A stretch of DNA of 64,000 nucleotides from Chryseobacterium culicis (GTDB lineage Bacteria; Bacteroidota; Bacteroidia; Flavobacteriales; Weeksellaceae): contig NZ_PCPP01000001.1 in assembly GCF_002979755.1 (NCBI RefSeq), positions 92,567-156,566 on the forward strand, read 5' to 3'. Shown in pieces: positions 48,728 to 57,816 of the stretch (position 1 is the first letter of the stretch; every line of letters begins with the position of its first letter). The notes beneath the pieces are model-generated. The model ran no database searches, had not been told where the DNA came from, and saw nothing but the letters and a program-made list of their open reading frames with translations. Made by a program: the position numbers and the translations under genes.

Positions 48728-51424
48728 ATGAAAGAAAGACTTTATGAGATCCTTAATGAGGAAAAAATACATGAGATTATCCCCTTTCTAAAAGAGCTTA
48801 GTATTGAAGAAAGGAAAACACTGATACCGTCTATAAAGAAAATGGACCGTGAGATCAGTAAAATTATAATGACTAAAAACTCCTACCATACGGCAGGATC
48901 TGTAAACCAACATTCCATTATAGATATCGCATCTTTTGTCTGCATGGACAAAAAGAACTTTGGTAAAAACTACTGGAGTCTTTTCCGTAATGCAGAACAA
49001 ACCGAACAGATACTGGAATGGGGATGCCCGGAATGGTTTTCAGACTTTATCAACGAATCGGTAGAAGCTGAATTTACAGCATTCAATTATAAAGATATTT
49101 TAGGATGGACAGAGAAAGGCTATGTACAGCCCAAACCGGAACTGCTGGGACATCACCTAAGTAATTATCCGGCTGATCTTGACCATCATCCTGAAACCCT
49201 CAGTACTCATTTTTGGTATTTGTGTGAATATCCTTCCAAATCTTTACCCTTCCGTAAAGAATGGTTTCCGATCGTCCAAAAATTGATTAATGAGAAGAAG
49301 ATTGAAAGAAAAAGATTCTTGAAAGAATGTCTTTTGGCTTCCAACAGAAACTTTAATAAAAATGTCACAGGCTGGTTTATGGATACATTTACCTCTTTAA
49401 AGCCTACTGAAGAGGAACTGTCCGATTTGCAGGATGAATTGCTTGCAGGGCTGGCTTCCTCACAGTCAAAAGCAGTGAATACGATTCTGTCACATTTGAA
49501 AAAAATAGTGGGAACTCCTGAATTTAAAAATGAGGAATTTTCACATTATCTCCCGAACCTGCTGAGTTCAGAGGTAAAAACAGTAGTGGTTTCCAGTCTG
49601 GGGCTTACTGAAAAAATATTTCAGAGAAAGAAAATGGATCCTGATATGCTTGGAATGGCTTTAAGTACGGCATTTGTCAGTAAAGATGACGGGATACAGT
49701 CAAAAGCAGCAAAGATTATCCTTAAATATATTCCGGCTTCAGAAAATATGATTGAGGCGCTTTCTCATTATTCAGATAATATACTGACCAATGTGCGTCC
49801 TCTTTTGGTAAAATATATTGAAGAGAAACAGCCGGAACTTGAGGCGATAGCTTCAGAAAAACTACAGCTGGCAGCAGATGAAAATGCAGTACAGGTCCTT
49901 CAGAATTTTGAAGATCTGATGTTCTATCTTCCTTTGGCAATGGATGATCCGTATAGCTATCATTGTGATATTGCTTTGACAGGGTTTATCAAATTTGCCG
50001 GAGATGTGGATGCTGAATCAGTAAAACTGATAGAACCCGTATTTTTGAAAGCCTGTAAAACCATTGCGAAATGGGAAGTCCCTTATCTCAATGTTTTGTT
50101 ATGCAATGCGATTATTAATTATGGGCTGGCTTTAAAGGAAGAATATCCGATTCAGCTAAAGAATCTGGAAAAAATATACCAGAAAACCCAGGAAGAAGAA
50201 TCCACAAGAGAGTCTTATTCCAATTATCAGAAAAAATTGGGTCCAATAGAAGAAGTTGGGGCAGATTGTCCTGCAAGACAGGCGTTTAAGGAAATTGCTA
50301 TCTATGCGGTTGAAAAAATAAAATCCGGAGATAAAATTCCTTTGCTATTTCCCATTACCCATGCTCCATGCTGGATTTCTCCCGTCACTTTGGTAGAGAG
50401 GCTGGAGCTTTATCAGAATAGTAATACAGAGCCTCATCATCTGGATATTCAGCTGGCACTGCAGCGTTGTGCTTTAGATGATACTTCAAAAGCTATTGCG
50501 GAAGTTGAGAAAAGATTAAAAGGTGAATATAAAGAGTTGCTGCTTTTCTTCTTTGGTAAAAATGCCAATCCTGAAGGTAAGTTTATACATCCTTCATGGT
50601 GGATGACAGCTGGGATTACCCGTTCACCAGAGACTGTTTTTGAGGAATTCAAAAGTTTCGGATATGATAATATTCCTGCAGAATTCTTTTCAGGAGCTTA
50701 CCAATGGAAAACGATTGACAGTAAGAAAAACTCATACTATCCTGTGGAGCTGAATATTGTCATTCCAAAATATCATCTTGAAAAAAGAAAAGAACCTTTA
50801 TTCATGGAATATTTTGTTGCTGAACAGAAAGAGCTTAATGAAATTCCTGCACTCATGCTTTGCTTTCCCAATACCCCTGCAAACGCTCTGGCGAAAGTAA
50901 TCAAATACTGCCTTTTCTATTCCGGAATTGCAGAGGTGTATGAAAGAAGCCTTGTTTTGAATACTGCGAATACACTGTATCAGATCAAAAAGCCTTTGGA
51001 TGAAATTGGCTATCTGTTTCTAGGTACTATTTTTCTGGACAGTGATAAAACCATCCGTGGAACAGCTGCTGAAATTTGGCTTGAACATGTTTCTTGCCAG
51101 ATGATGGATAATGCATGGCTGGGAAGAGTGATTGGTTTACACGAAAAGCTGGAGTGGGCTCCGGTTAAAAGATTAACAGATCTTATGCAGCATCACATGC
51201 TGAATGTAAGTAAGAATCATAATGTTGCCCTTGAGGAATTGATTTCCAATATTTTGCTTCAAATGGAAGAACCGGTTACCAATCTGAAAAGAATTCTTGA
51301 AATTTATCATGAAGTATTGGCTTTGAACCAATCATCAGTCCATAAAGAAGTTATAGAAAAAATAAACAGCTGGAAAGAAAACTCGAGTCTGAAAAAAATC
51401 TGCAATCTTCTTCTGAAAAAATAG
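48728..51424 (+). CDS. DUF6493-like HEAT-type repeat protein
   Basis: 898 aa, entirely helical, without enzyme motifs. Repeats such as EMIEALSHYSDNILTNVRPL and SSQSKAVNTILSHLKKIVG suggest an alpha-solenoid. I associate it with the DUF6493 family, which occurs beside SWIM zinc-finger proteins. The SWIM gene follows after 3 nt. Presumably it is the partner or scaffold of that protein. Function is unknown. Confidence 0.72.
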   Translation: MKERLYEILNEEKIHEIIPFLKELSIEERKTLIPSIKKMDREISKIIMTKNSYHTAGSVNQHSIIDIASFVCMDKKNFGKNYWSLFRNAEQTEQILEWGCPEWFSDFINESVEAEFTAFNYKDILGWTEKGYVQPKPELLGHHLSNYPADLDHHPETLSTHFWYLCEYPSKSLPFRKEWFPIVQKLINEKKIERKRFLKECLLASNRNFNKNVTGWFMDTFTSLKPTEEELSDLQDELLAGLASSQSKAVNTILSHLKKIVGTPEFKNEEFSHYLPNLLSSEVKTVVVSSLGLTEKIFQRKKMDPDMLGMALSTAFVSKDDGIQSKAAKIILKYIPASENMIEALSHYSDNILTNVRPLLVKYIEEKQPELEAIASEKLQLAADENAVQVLQNFEDLMFYLPLAMDDPYSYHCDIALTGFIKFAGDVDAESVKLIEPVFLKACKTIAKWEVPYLNVLLCNAIINYGLALKEEYPIQLKNLEKIYQKTQEEESTRESYSNYQKKLGPIEEVGADCPARQAFKEIAIYAVEKIKSGDKIPLLFPITHAPCWISPVTLVERLELYQNSNTEPHHLDIQLALQRCALDDTSKAIAEVEKRLKGEYKELLLFFFGKNANPEGKFIHPSWWMTAGITRSPETVFEEFKSFGYDNIPAEFFSGAYQWKTIDSKKNSYYPVELNIVIPKYHLEKRKEPLFMEYFVAEQKELNEIPALMLCFPNTPANALAKVIKYCLFYSGIAEVYERSLVLNTANTLYQIKKPLDEIGYLFLGTIFLDSDKTIRGTAAEIWLEHVSCQMMDNAWLGRVIGLHEKLEWAPVKRLTDLMQHHMLNVSKNHNVALEELISNILLQMEEPVTNLKRILEIYHEVLALNQSSVHKEVIEKINSWKENSSLKKICNLLLKK

Positions 51425-51427
51425 ATT

Positions 51428-52771
51428 ATGGAAGATACGCTTATTTATAACTATTCAGGAGCATCCTCTTTAGTCAGAAGAGCTGCTCTTGAAGAGTTGT
51501 TTCTCGCCAAATACAGTGAAATTCATAAAAATACAGATGCTCCCTGTTTTTTCTGGGGAAATGTGGAGCAGCCCTTTATTTTAGCTCGATGTCTTATCAC
51601 GCTTTCCAATATTGTAAAATCCAGCTTTAACCTTTCTCCGTTTCAGATTGGACTTCTTAAAGATCCTATCGTGACGGCAGGAAATGAAAGATTAAGGTTT
51701 GAAGGTTTTTCACACTGTGCAGGAGTGTATGCAAGAGTAGATGTACTGCCTGATGGATTGGATGGTGAGTTTCTGGAAAACGGAACGACGAATGTGGATT
51801 TTAATCAGCCTATGATAACTGCTTTGGGAAGTATCCGTCCGAATGAAAAGATTATGCTTTCTGTAGGGCAGAAAGAAGTCGGTCTATATAAAGAGGAAAA
51901 TAAAATAATAGAAAGAAAAGTGCCTTTGCCTACAAAATGGATTAAAGGACTGGGAACTGTTCAGGTCTATTTATCAGAATCTGAGGAACGTCATACTTTT
52001 AATAAAATCCAAACTCAGCAACTGTTTCGCGGAATGCCGAAAGGGATCGTGAAGTCAGATTATTATTTGATTGTGAGAGGAAATAAACCCATTTTTTCTC
52101 CGGTAAAATCGGCAGATTCTGTTTGTATTGGAGGGCTTAACAGGCTTCGCCTTTTAGAACCTCTTCTTCCTTATATTGATTGTATGAAGGTTTTTTCCCA
52201 TACCAATAGGCAGTCTACAACATGGCAGCTCTATATGGGGAATATAAAATTCAGTTTTTCTTTGTCAAGAGAAAGCTGGAGAGGTTTTTCAGGAGAAGGA
52301 GCTATTCTGGAAAGTCTGATTTCTGATGTTTCTGATGAATGGATTGATGTTCTGGATAAATATGCTTATGCCAATCAATCTTTCAATCCGGAGAAACTTG
52401 CTTTGGAAGAAAATATTAGTTTTATCAAAGCTGAAAACATTACACGGCGGCTTGCTGCAATGGGATTACTCGGCTACGATCTTGATGAAAAAGAATTTTT
52501 CTACCGCAGGCTTCCTTTTAAATTAAGTCGCATTATCGGGCTCAATCCCCGCATAAAAAACGCTGAAAAGCTTATAGAATCCGGAAAAGTAGAAATTTTA
52601 AATAATAGTAAAGAAAGAACAGAAGCCAGAGTAGAAGGAACAGGAGTGCATCATACGGTAATCATTGACGAAGAAAAAGAACGTTGTACCTGCGAATGGT
52701 TCAGTAAATATCAGGGTGAAAGAGGACCCTGTAAACATGTATTGGCAGTAAAAAAACTGGTAAATATTTAA
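51428..52771 (+). CDS. SWIM zinc finger protein
   Basis: 447 aa. The C-terminal CTCEWFSKYQGERGPCKHVLA is CxCx(n)CxH, the SWIM motif that binds nucleic acid or protein. The N-terminal part (1-360) has beta strands and a conserved FRGMPKGIVKSDYYLIVRG. Start is 3 nt after the DUF6493-like gene. SWIM/DUF6493 pairs often lie near MoxR-vWA genes, as here with the bpX operon 12 kb away. Role not established. Confidence 0.85.
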   Translation: MEDTLIYNYSGASSLVRRAALEELFLAKYSEIHKNTDAPCFFWGNVEQPFILARCLITLSNIVKSSFNLSPFQIGLLKDPIVTAGNERLRFEGFSHCAGVYARVDVLPDGLDGEFLENGTTNVDFNQPMITALGSIRPNEKIMLSVGQKEVGLYKEENKIIERKVPLPTKWIKGLGTVQVYLSESEERHTFNKIQTQQLFRGMPKGIVKSDYYLIVRGNKPIFSPVKSADSVCIGGLNRLRLLEPLLPYIDCMKVFSHTNRQSTTWQLYMGNIKFSFSLSRESWRGFSGEGAILESLISDVSDEWIDVLDKYAYANQSFNPEKLALEENISFIKAENITRRLAAMGLLGYDLDEKEFFYRRLPFKLSRIIGLNPRIKNAEKLIESGKVEILNNSKERTEARVEGTGVHHTVIIDEEKERCTCEWFSKYQGERGPCKHVLAVKKLVNI

Positions 52772-52799
52772 AAACTGCTGATGCTCGTTTCATTATTTT

Positions 52800-52892
52800 G
52801 TTGACAATCGCACAGGCGCAAAAAATTTAATTTTTTGAGACGAGCTTTACGGTAAGCTCATATTTTTATTGCGCCTCTGCATTGTATTTACA
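52800..52892. repeat. intergenic repeat (GCGCAAAA/TTGCGCC family)
   Basis: CACAGGCGCAAAAAATTT and TTATTGCGCCTCTGC are imperfect arms, as in 30795 and 39358. Confidence 0.45.
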
Positions 52893-52914
52893 TTCAACGA
52901 ATGTACTTCTACTT

Positions 52915-53370
52915 CTATAAGTTTTCGGCCTGTTTCATCCACTCCTCATAGCTCAGCACACCCAATTCCGGTCTGCTTTCCCCTTCAAGAATAGAAATAA
53001 ACTCAAGCTGGTTTCCATCAGGATCATTAAAATAAATGGCCAGTGCAGGCATCCATGCAAATACCATAGGTTCAATACTGCCGTTTTTCAAAAAATTGTA
53101 AGGCTTTAAATTCTTATTTTCCAGGAATTCCACTGAATAATTTAAAATATCTTCCTTACTGCTGGAAAAAGCAAAATGCCTGGTCTGAAGATTCTCCTTC
53201 TGTTCCCATAGTCCTAACATAAACTCTTTCCCTTCGCCAACCCATAAAAAAGCAATAGGTCTGGTTTCATCCCTGTGAGCCAGTGTTAACCCTAATACTT
53301 CTGTATAAAACCCTATAGCATTTTCCAGATTGCTCACCTGAACATGAGTCTCATATATTCCTTTAATCAT
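52915..53370 (-). CDS. VOC family protein
   Basis: 151 aa. MIKGIYETHVQVSNLENAIGFYTEVLGL is the first VOC module, TRHFAFSSS gives a metal His, and NDPDGNQLEFISIL the C-terminal Glu. Glyoxalase-type fold, substrate unknown. It stands alone between the SWIM gene and the Ro60 promoter region. Confidence 0.88.
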   Translation of the reverse strand: MIKGIYETHVQVSNLENAIGFYTEVLGLTLAHRDETRPIAFLWVGEGKEFMLGLWEQKENLQTRHFAFSSSKEDILNYSVEFLENKNLKPYNFLKNGSIEPMVFAWMPALAIYFNDPDGNQLEFISILEGESRPELGVLSYEEWMKQAENL

Positions 53371-53466
53371 AGCTTAATTTTAATAATGACAAAGCTAGAA
53401 AACCCTTTCCGGAAAACTCACTATAAACGATTTCTTAAATGGAAATGAATGATAGAAGGATTTTAT

Positions 53467-53522
53467 AATTAGGAATTAGGAATTAGGAATTAGGAATTAG
53501 GAATTAGGAATTAGGAATTAGG
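53467..53522. repeat. tandem 8-bp repeat (ATTAGGAA)n
   Basis: About seven copies of ATTAGGAA in a row. A simple sequence repeat between genes. Confidence 0.9.
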
Positions 53523-53562
53523 TTGTCATTAAATATCAATATCAGTTTTAACTTTTTTCAAT

Positions 53563-53750
53563 AGGGGTGGGCTTTAGCCCACTCTTTCAAATATAACCAC
53601 TTTCATCCGGCTTTAGCCGAAACCTATCTAATAGACTTTCTTAGCAGATTCGTGGCTGAAATAATTTCTACATGCCTACTATTCAATAGACGTGGGCTTT
53701 AGCCCGCCTTATAAGAAAGCTCTATTCATATGGCTTTAGCCGAAACTTAG
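53563..53750. repeat. paired hairpins GTGGGCTTTAGCCCAC / GGCTTTAGCC
   Basis: Two units, each with a GGGCTTTAGCCC hairpin and a GGCTTTAGCC hairpin about 30 nt later (53570-53613 and 53692-53743). A duplicated palindromic intergenic element. Confidence 0.7.
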
Positions 53751-53857
53751 AAATCTGTGTAATCTGAAAGATCAGCAAGAGTTATTTAAGCACAAAATAT
53801 CCAGCATACATTATCATTTAATCACATTTTAAATAAAAAAATCTAAGAAAATTTTTC

Positions 53858-53893
53858 TACGCAAATAGATTGCGCAATGCTGTTTTTACTTTG
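53858..53893 (+). promoter_or_regulatory. shared operator-promoter, copy D (Ro60)
   Basis: The operator TACGCAAATAGATTGCGCA (53858-53876) has perfect CGCAA/TTGCG arms with a 5-nt spacer. Then 13 nt to the -7 box TTACTTTG (53886-53893). Confidence 0.78.
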
Positions 53894-53952
53894 CATCAGA
53901 AATCAGGGAGGAAGTATCAATCTTTCCAATGTTTAACAAAAAAACAGTAACC

Positions 53953-55470
53953 ATGAAATTTAATTTTTTAAGAAAAGAAAATAAAGTAGTACAGAACTAC
54001 GCAGGTGCAAAAGCTTATGCGATGACACCTGCAGAAGAATTGTATAGTGCTGTTGTTACAACAGGGCTGTCTGATGCCAACTATGAAAAGGGAAATGACA
54101 GATTGAAAAGAATACAGTCTCTGATCAAAAAAAATGACCCTGAGTTTGTTGCAAAACTTGCCGTGTATGCCAGAAAAGATATGTACTTAAGATCCATTCC
54201 TTTGGTTTTGACGACCGAATTGGCAAAACAGACTTCCGGTACAGACCTTGTAAGCAAAACAGTAGATGGAGTGGTACAGAGAGCGGATGAAATTACAGAA
54301 TTGCTGGCGTATTACCAGCTTGCAAATAAAAGAACAGATACCAAAAAGCTGAACAAACTGTCAAAGCAGATTCAGAAAGGTTTGGTAAAATCATTCAATA
54401 AATTTGATGAATATCAGTTTGCCAAATACAACAGAAAAGCAGAGGTAACCCTGAAAGATGCGCTCTTCCTGGTTCACCCGAAAGCTAAAGATGAAAATCA
54501 GCAGTCTGTTTTCAACAAAATTGCCAATAATACACTGGAAACCCCTTACACTTGGGAAGTAGAACTTTCCGTTTTGGGTCAGAAGAAATTTGCAAACGAT
54601 GCAGAAAGAAAAATGGCCTTCAAAAACAAGTGGGAAGAATTGATTTTCAGTAATAAATTAGGCTATATGGCAACCATGAGAAATCTGAGGAATATCCTGG
54701 AAGCCGGAGTATCACCTGATGCAATGAATAAAGTTTGCAGATATCTTTCAGATGAAAAAGCAGTATCCAACGCAAAGCAACTTCCGTTCCGATTCCTGGC
54801 AGCCTATAGAGAATTAAAAACAATAGATTCTCCTTATCTGTCTTCAGTATTGGAAGCCTTGGAAAATGCGGTGGTGGTAAGTGCAAAAAACATCAAAGGT
54901 TTTGGCTTTGACACTTCTGTAGTAATTGCCGCGGATGTGTCAGGCTCTATGCAGAAAGCGGTTTCCAGCAAAAGTAAAATATTGCTGTATGATATCGGTT
55001 TGCTGATGTCTATGATCTTGCAGTCACAGTGTAAAAACGTGGTGACAGGTATCTTTGGTGACCGCTGGTTAAGAGTTCCAATGCCGAAAAACGGTATCTT
55101 AAGGAATGTAGATGCATTCTACAAGAGAGAAGGTGAAGTAGGATATTCTACCAATGGTTATCTGGTCATCGAAGATCTGATCAAAAGAAAAGAACAGGTG
55201 GATAAAGTAATGCTTTTCACCGATATCCAGCTGTGGGATAGCACTGGAAACAGGAATTCTTTCGAAGACTGTTGGAACAGATATAAAACCATTGCTCCTC
55301 ATGCAAAACTGTATATTTTTGACCTGGCAGGTTACGGTCAGCAGCCGCTTGATGTCAGAAAAAATGATGTACACCTTATTGCAGGTTGGTCCGACAAAAT
55401 TTTCGATGTACTGAATGCTTTGGAAGACAAAAAATCTGCAGTGAAAATGATTCAAAAAGTAGTGCTGTAA
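53953..55470 (+). CDS. Ro60/TROVE domain protein with vWA domain
   Basis: 505 aa from the ATG at 53953 (an in-frame ATG at 53929 exists). A TROVE HEAT-like ring (about 15-320, MTPAEELYSAVVTTGLSD opening) is followed by a vWA domain whose MIDAS DVSGSM (D328) is intact, with LFTDIQLWD later. Ro60 binds misfolded RNA ends in its ring and Y RNA on its outer surface, and helps nucleases process structured RNA. Its promoter carries operator D. The Y RNAs are encoded 1.6 kb downstream. Confidence 0.95.
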   Translation: MKFNFLRKENKVVQNYAGAKAYAMTPAEELYSAVVTTGLSDANYEKGNDRLKRIQSLIKKNDPEFVAKLAVYARKDMYLRSIPLVLTTELAKQTSGTDLVSKTVDGVVQRADEITELLAYYQLANKRTDTKKLNKLSKQIQKGLVKSFNKFDEYQFAKYNRKAEVTLKDALFLVHPKAKDENQQSVFNKIANNTLETPYTWEVELSVLGQKKFANDAERKMAFKNKWEELIFSNKLGYMATMRNLRNILEAGVSPDAMNKVCRYLSDEKAVSNAKQLPFRFLAAYRELKTIDSPYLSSVLEALENAVVVSAKNIKGFGFDTSVVIAADVSGSMQKAVSSKSKILLYDIGLLMSMILQSQCKNVVTGIFGDRWLRVPMPKNGILRNVDAFYKREGEVGYSTNGYLVIEDLIKRKEQVDKVMLFTDIQLWDSTGNRNSFEDCWNRYKTIAPHAKLYIFDLAGYGQQPLDVRKNDVHLIAGWSDKIFDVLNALEDKKSAVKMIQKVVL

Positions 55471-55627
55471 CAGGCACTGCTTTTAAATAAAACAGATAAC
55501 TACGAACACCATCCATATATTTAGGAGCTTAATCCCGCTTTCCACTGTATCTTTTTCGCCAAAGCTTTTTGCAAGCCATTAAGAAAAAGGATGCCGTTGC
55601 AATCGGGGCTAAAAAAAACGATATGCT

Positions 55628-56290
55628 ATGAAACTCATTAATACCATTGAAATTAGTCCACTGAGATATGCTAAAGAAGAATTCGAACTGCCGGAAATTT
55701 CTGATTATCCCGATCCCGAAGAATGGTTTACCAAATGGGAAGAAGCCGTTTCTCAACTGAATTTCAATTTTGAGACCATTGAGAAAGGATCTTACCTGGC
55801 GGATATTGAAACTCTCGATGATGAAAATCTGAAGATGATTGTAGAGGCCAAAATGGAAGACATGGAATCAGATGAATCTGAAGAAGATATTTGCATCATG
55901 GCTTTTGACGGCGGAATTGTATTAAAAATAGAAGATAAAATACGGATACAGCCTAACTGTTGTGGTGATATAAGTAATATTGAAGATTGGGAAAATATTT
56001 TTAAGACACCATTTTCAGAATGGAAAGTCCTTTGGATAGGACATCCGTGGGTGTTTTACAAAAGAGAAAATGGAAAAGTCTGTTTCTCAGAATATACAGA
56101 ATCTAACGTTGAAGACGTTGAAAACATAAAAATTGTTGCAGAAGTAGAAGAATCTGAACTCAAAGCTGAGTTAGAAAAAGTAGTCATGCAACAAATCAAT
56201 TTAAAAAACAGAATAATGTCTGTTCTAAAAACGCTGAATTGTAAATATCCAGAGAAAATTTCAAAACAATTGGCGGGAATTAAAGAATGA
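55628..56290 (+). CDS. hypothetical acidic protein
   Basis: 220 aa, very acidic (pI low), soluble. The central WIGHPWVFYKRENGKVCF and the spacing resemble SUKH-type immunity proteins, but not enough to assign. The N-terminal segment (LPEISDYPDPEEWFTKWEEAV) is rich in Pro and acidic residues. It lies between Ro60 and the DUF6584 gene in the same direction. Confidence 0.65.
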   Translation: MKLINTIEISPLRYAKEEFELPEISDYPDPEEWFTKWEEAVSQLNFNFETIEKGSYLADIETLDDENLKMIVEAKMEDMESDESEEDICIMAFDGGIVLKIEDKIRIQPNCCGDISNIEDWENIFKTPFSEWKVLWIGHPWVFYKRENGKVCFSEYTESNVEDVENIKIVAEVEESELKAELEKVVMQQINLKNRIMSVLKTLNCKYPEKISKQLAGIKE

Positions 56291-56528
56291 CATAGGAAAT
56301 GGAGGCGTTAAGAAAATAAACTATGCGAACGTTAAGAAAATTCTATTGTTTGAAGCGCGAGGCAAATAGTAAAACGAAGAACTCATATTACATTCGCGCA
56401 AGTTTTAGAATTTTTAGAGAGCATAGATTATTTTTAGCCGGAGTTTCCAAGTCTTGAACTTTTGGTTCTTTTGCTTCAAGGCAAAACGAACAGAATCAAA
56501 AAATCTTGGTTTAATTTAAAATAGTACT

Positions 56529-57056
56529 ATGGGTAATTTAATGTTCAGAATTGAACAGGATCTTAAAGCAGGCAGAAAGAAAAAAGCATGCGACAGGCTA
56601 AGAAATATGATCAATCAGTTTCCCAATGATATTTCCCTGAGAAAAAAATTAGGACAGATTTATTTTGAAGCAGGATTTCTTGATGAAGCAGGTAAATTTT
56701 GGATTCTATGTACTCCAGAGAATAATGAAATGAAAAATGCTGTGGAGATTTACAGAAAATCATTGAGTAATTCGGGAAGCGCAATTCTAAAAGATATTGT
56801 TTTCAGGGGAGACAAAGATTGTCTTGATGAGTATGCCATAAAAGTAATGGCTAAACTTGAGCAGGATAGTTTCAAAGCCACAAAGCATATTCCTGTTTTT
56901 AAAGCTAAAATAAGAGAGAAGGGAAAATATTCAGAAAGTCAAACAGGTTTTCTAAGTAAACTTGGAACTTTTTTATTCGTTGGATCAATTATTTTGATTC
57001 CTATTCTCGGAATATATAAGCTGTTTGAATTGATAAAATCATTTTTCTTTCAATAA
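56529..57056 (+). CDS. DUF6584-like TPR protein with C-terminal anchor
   Basis: 175 aa. MFRIEQDLKAGRKKKACDRLRNMINQFPND is a TPR-like opening of DUF6584 proteins, followed by FDEAGKFWILC-like helices, and a C-terminal membrane helix (about 145-170). Such proteins occur scattered in Bacteroidota and Actinobacteria without known function. It ends 11 nt before operator copy B and so is outside the Y RNA units. Confidence 0.68.
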   Translation: MGNLMFRIEQDLKAGRKKKACDRLRNMINQFPNDISLRKKLGQIYFEAGFLDEAGKFWILCTPENNEMKNAVEIYRKSLSNSGSAILKDIVFRGDKDCLDEYAIKVMAKLEQDSFKATKHIPVFKAKIREKGKYSESQTGFLSKLGTFLFVGSIILIPILGIYKLFELIKSFFFQ

Positions 57057-57066
57057 AAAAATAAAC

Positions 57067-57102
57067 TACGTAAAAAGATTGCGTACATGTAATATAATTT
57101 TG
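57067..57102 (+). promoter_or_regulatory. shared operator-promoter, copy B (small Y RNAs)
   Basis: Operator TACGTAAAAAGATTGCGTA (57067-57085), then 13 nt after its TTG the -7 box TAATTTTG (57095-57102). The first Y RNA begins about 10 nt later. Confidence 0.8.
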
Positions 57103-57113
57103 CAGTGTTAATA

Positions 57114-57185
57114 CTATCGGTGCCGTTAGAAAGACCTACTTCGATTCCAAAAACAGACAGAGTCTTTCACATGATTGCCCGCTAG
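57114..57185 (+). ncRNA. small Y RNA candidate Y0a (no tRNA-like domain)
   Basis: Lower stem CTATCGG/CCGCTAG (6 of 7 pairs), 5' inner strand TGCCGTTA, upper stem GAAAGAC/GTCTTTC, loop starting CTACTTCG, 3' inner strand ACATGATTGC. The same plan is seen in the larger copies, where helices change but pair. It starts at a promoter of the shared type. Confidence 0.75.
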
Positions 57186-57187
57186 CT

Positions 57188-57269
57188 AACCAATGCCGTC
57201 GATAAGAGTTTCATCGTCAACTTCCAATTGAATATCATTTACTCTTATTATTAATTTGCTTGGTTTTTT
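57188..57269 (+). ncRNA. small Y RNA candidate Y0b with terminator
   Basis: Lower stem AACCAA/TTGGTT, inner strand TGCCGTCG, upper stem ATAAGAGT/ACTCTTAT, loop starting TTTCATCG, 3' strand TATTAATTTGC. TTGGTT runs into TTTTT, so the lower stem also works as terminator. Confidence 0.72.
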
Positions 57270-57283
57270 AATAAAAAAATAAG

Positions 57284-57319
57284 TGCGTAAAAAGAATGCG
57301 CACTAGCGATATAAATTTG
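57284..57319 (+). promoter_or_regulatory. shared operator-promoter, copy C
   Basis: Operator TGCGTAAAAAGAATGCGCA (57284-57302), one base from the others in the TTGCG arm, then 13 nt to TAAATTTG (57312-57319). It drives the small basic protein and the Y RNA array. Confidence 0.8.
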
Positions 57320-57373
57320 CAAAAGATAAAACGAATAATTATGATTTATCATAAACCAAATCTAAAAGGAACA

Positions 57374-57396
57374 CTGTATTGAGGTTAATACTCAAT
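57374..57396 (+). other. hairpin in the leader of the small basic protein
   Basis: GTATTGAG and CTCAATAC pair across a 7-nt loop, 5 nt before the ATG at 57401. It could affect translation. Confidence 0.45.
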
Positions 57397-57400
57397 ACTT

Positions 57401-57622
57401 ATGAAAAAAATTAAAAAAGTAAGAAAGAAATTCGGATTCAATGAATATGGATTGACTGACTTTCCGAAGAAAATTTCCGGTGTACAGATCTCAAGAATCT
57501 TGTACGGGAATGAAATGGGTTGTTCGTACTGTTTTCAACACGGTTATGAAGTGGTGAATGCAAAGTACACAAAGTTCCAGAGAAACTGGAAGAAGTATAG
57601 AAGAACTCAATGGAAAAATTAA
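57401..57622 (+). CDS. small basic protein before the Y RNA array
   Basis: 73 aa, rich in Lys/Arg (MKKIKKVRKKFG at the start, KKYRRTQWK at the end), with CSYC (CxxC) at about residues 41-44. It ends 2 nt before the lower stem of the first large Y RNA and shares promoter C with it. The charge suggests RNA binding, perhaps to the Y RNA or Ro60. No family recognised. Confidence 0.65.
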   Translation: MKKIKKVRKKFGFNEYGLTDFPKKISGVQISRILYGNEMGCSYCFQHGYEVVNAKYTKFQRNWKKYRRTQWKN

Positions 57623-57623
57623 A

Positions 57624-57762
57624 ATCAGGTGTCGTTTTGGAATCATACTTCGGTTACTCCTTCAGATGCAGGTTCCACTCCTGCCATTCCTGTTGTAAAC
57701 GGAATGTAGCTCAAATGATAGAGCAGAGGGAAAGGAAAAGGTTCCGCCACTTTTACCCTGAT
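57624..57762 (+). ncRNA. Y RNA Y1 with tRNA-like domain
   Basis: Lower stem ATCAGG/CCTGAT, TGTCGTTTT, upper stem GGAATC/GGTTCC, CATACTTCGG, then anticodon-like stem CCTTC/GAGGG, T arm GCAGG/CCTGC, acceptor-like CATTCC/GGAATG closed by a 10-nt loop, D arm GCTC/GAGC. This is the closed, permuted tRNA fold of YrlA-type Y RNAs. Confidence 0.85.
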
Positions 57763-57816
57763 CATATAAAAGAATGTCGTAAGGAAGGCTTACTAAAAAC
57801 TAATAAATGAAAAAAA
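57763..57816 (+). ncRNA. truncated Y RNA 5' part (remnant)
   Basis: AAAAGAATGTCGTAAGG followed by GTAAG/CTTAC. Only the 5' inner strand TGTCGT is seen. No 3' partner was found. Confidence 0.35.

Noticed and set aside
53467..53522. Short CRISPR array
   Set aside because: A pure tandem 8-bp repeat without spacers.
57610..57810. 66-aa open frame on the plus strand
   Set aside because: It lies over Y RNA Y1, whose paired structure explains the sequence better.
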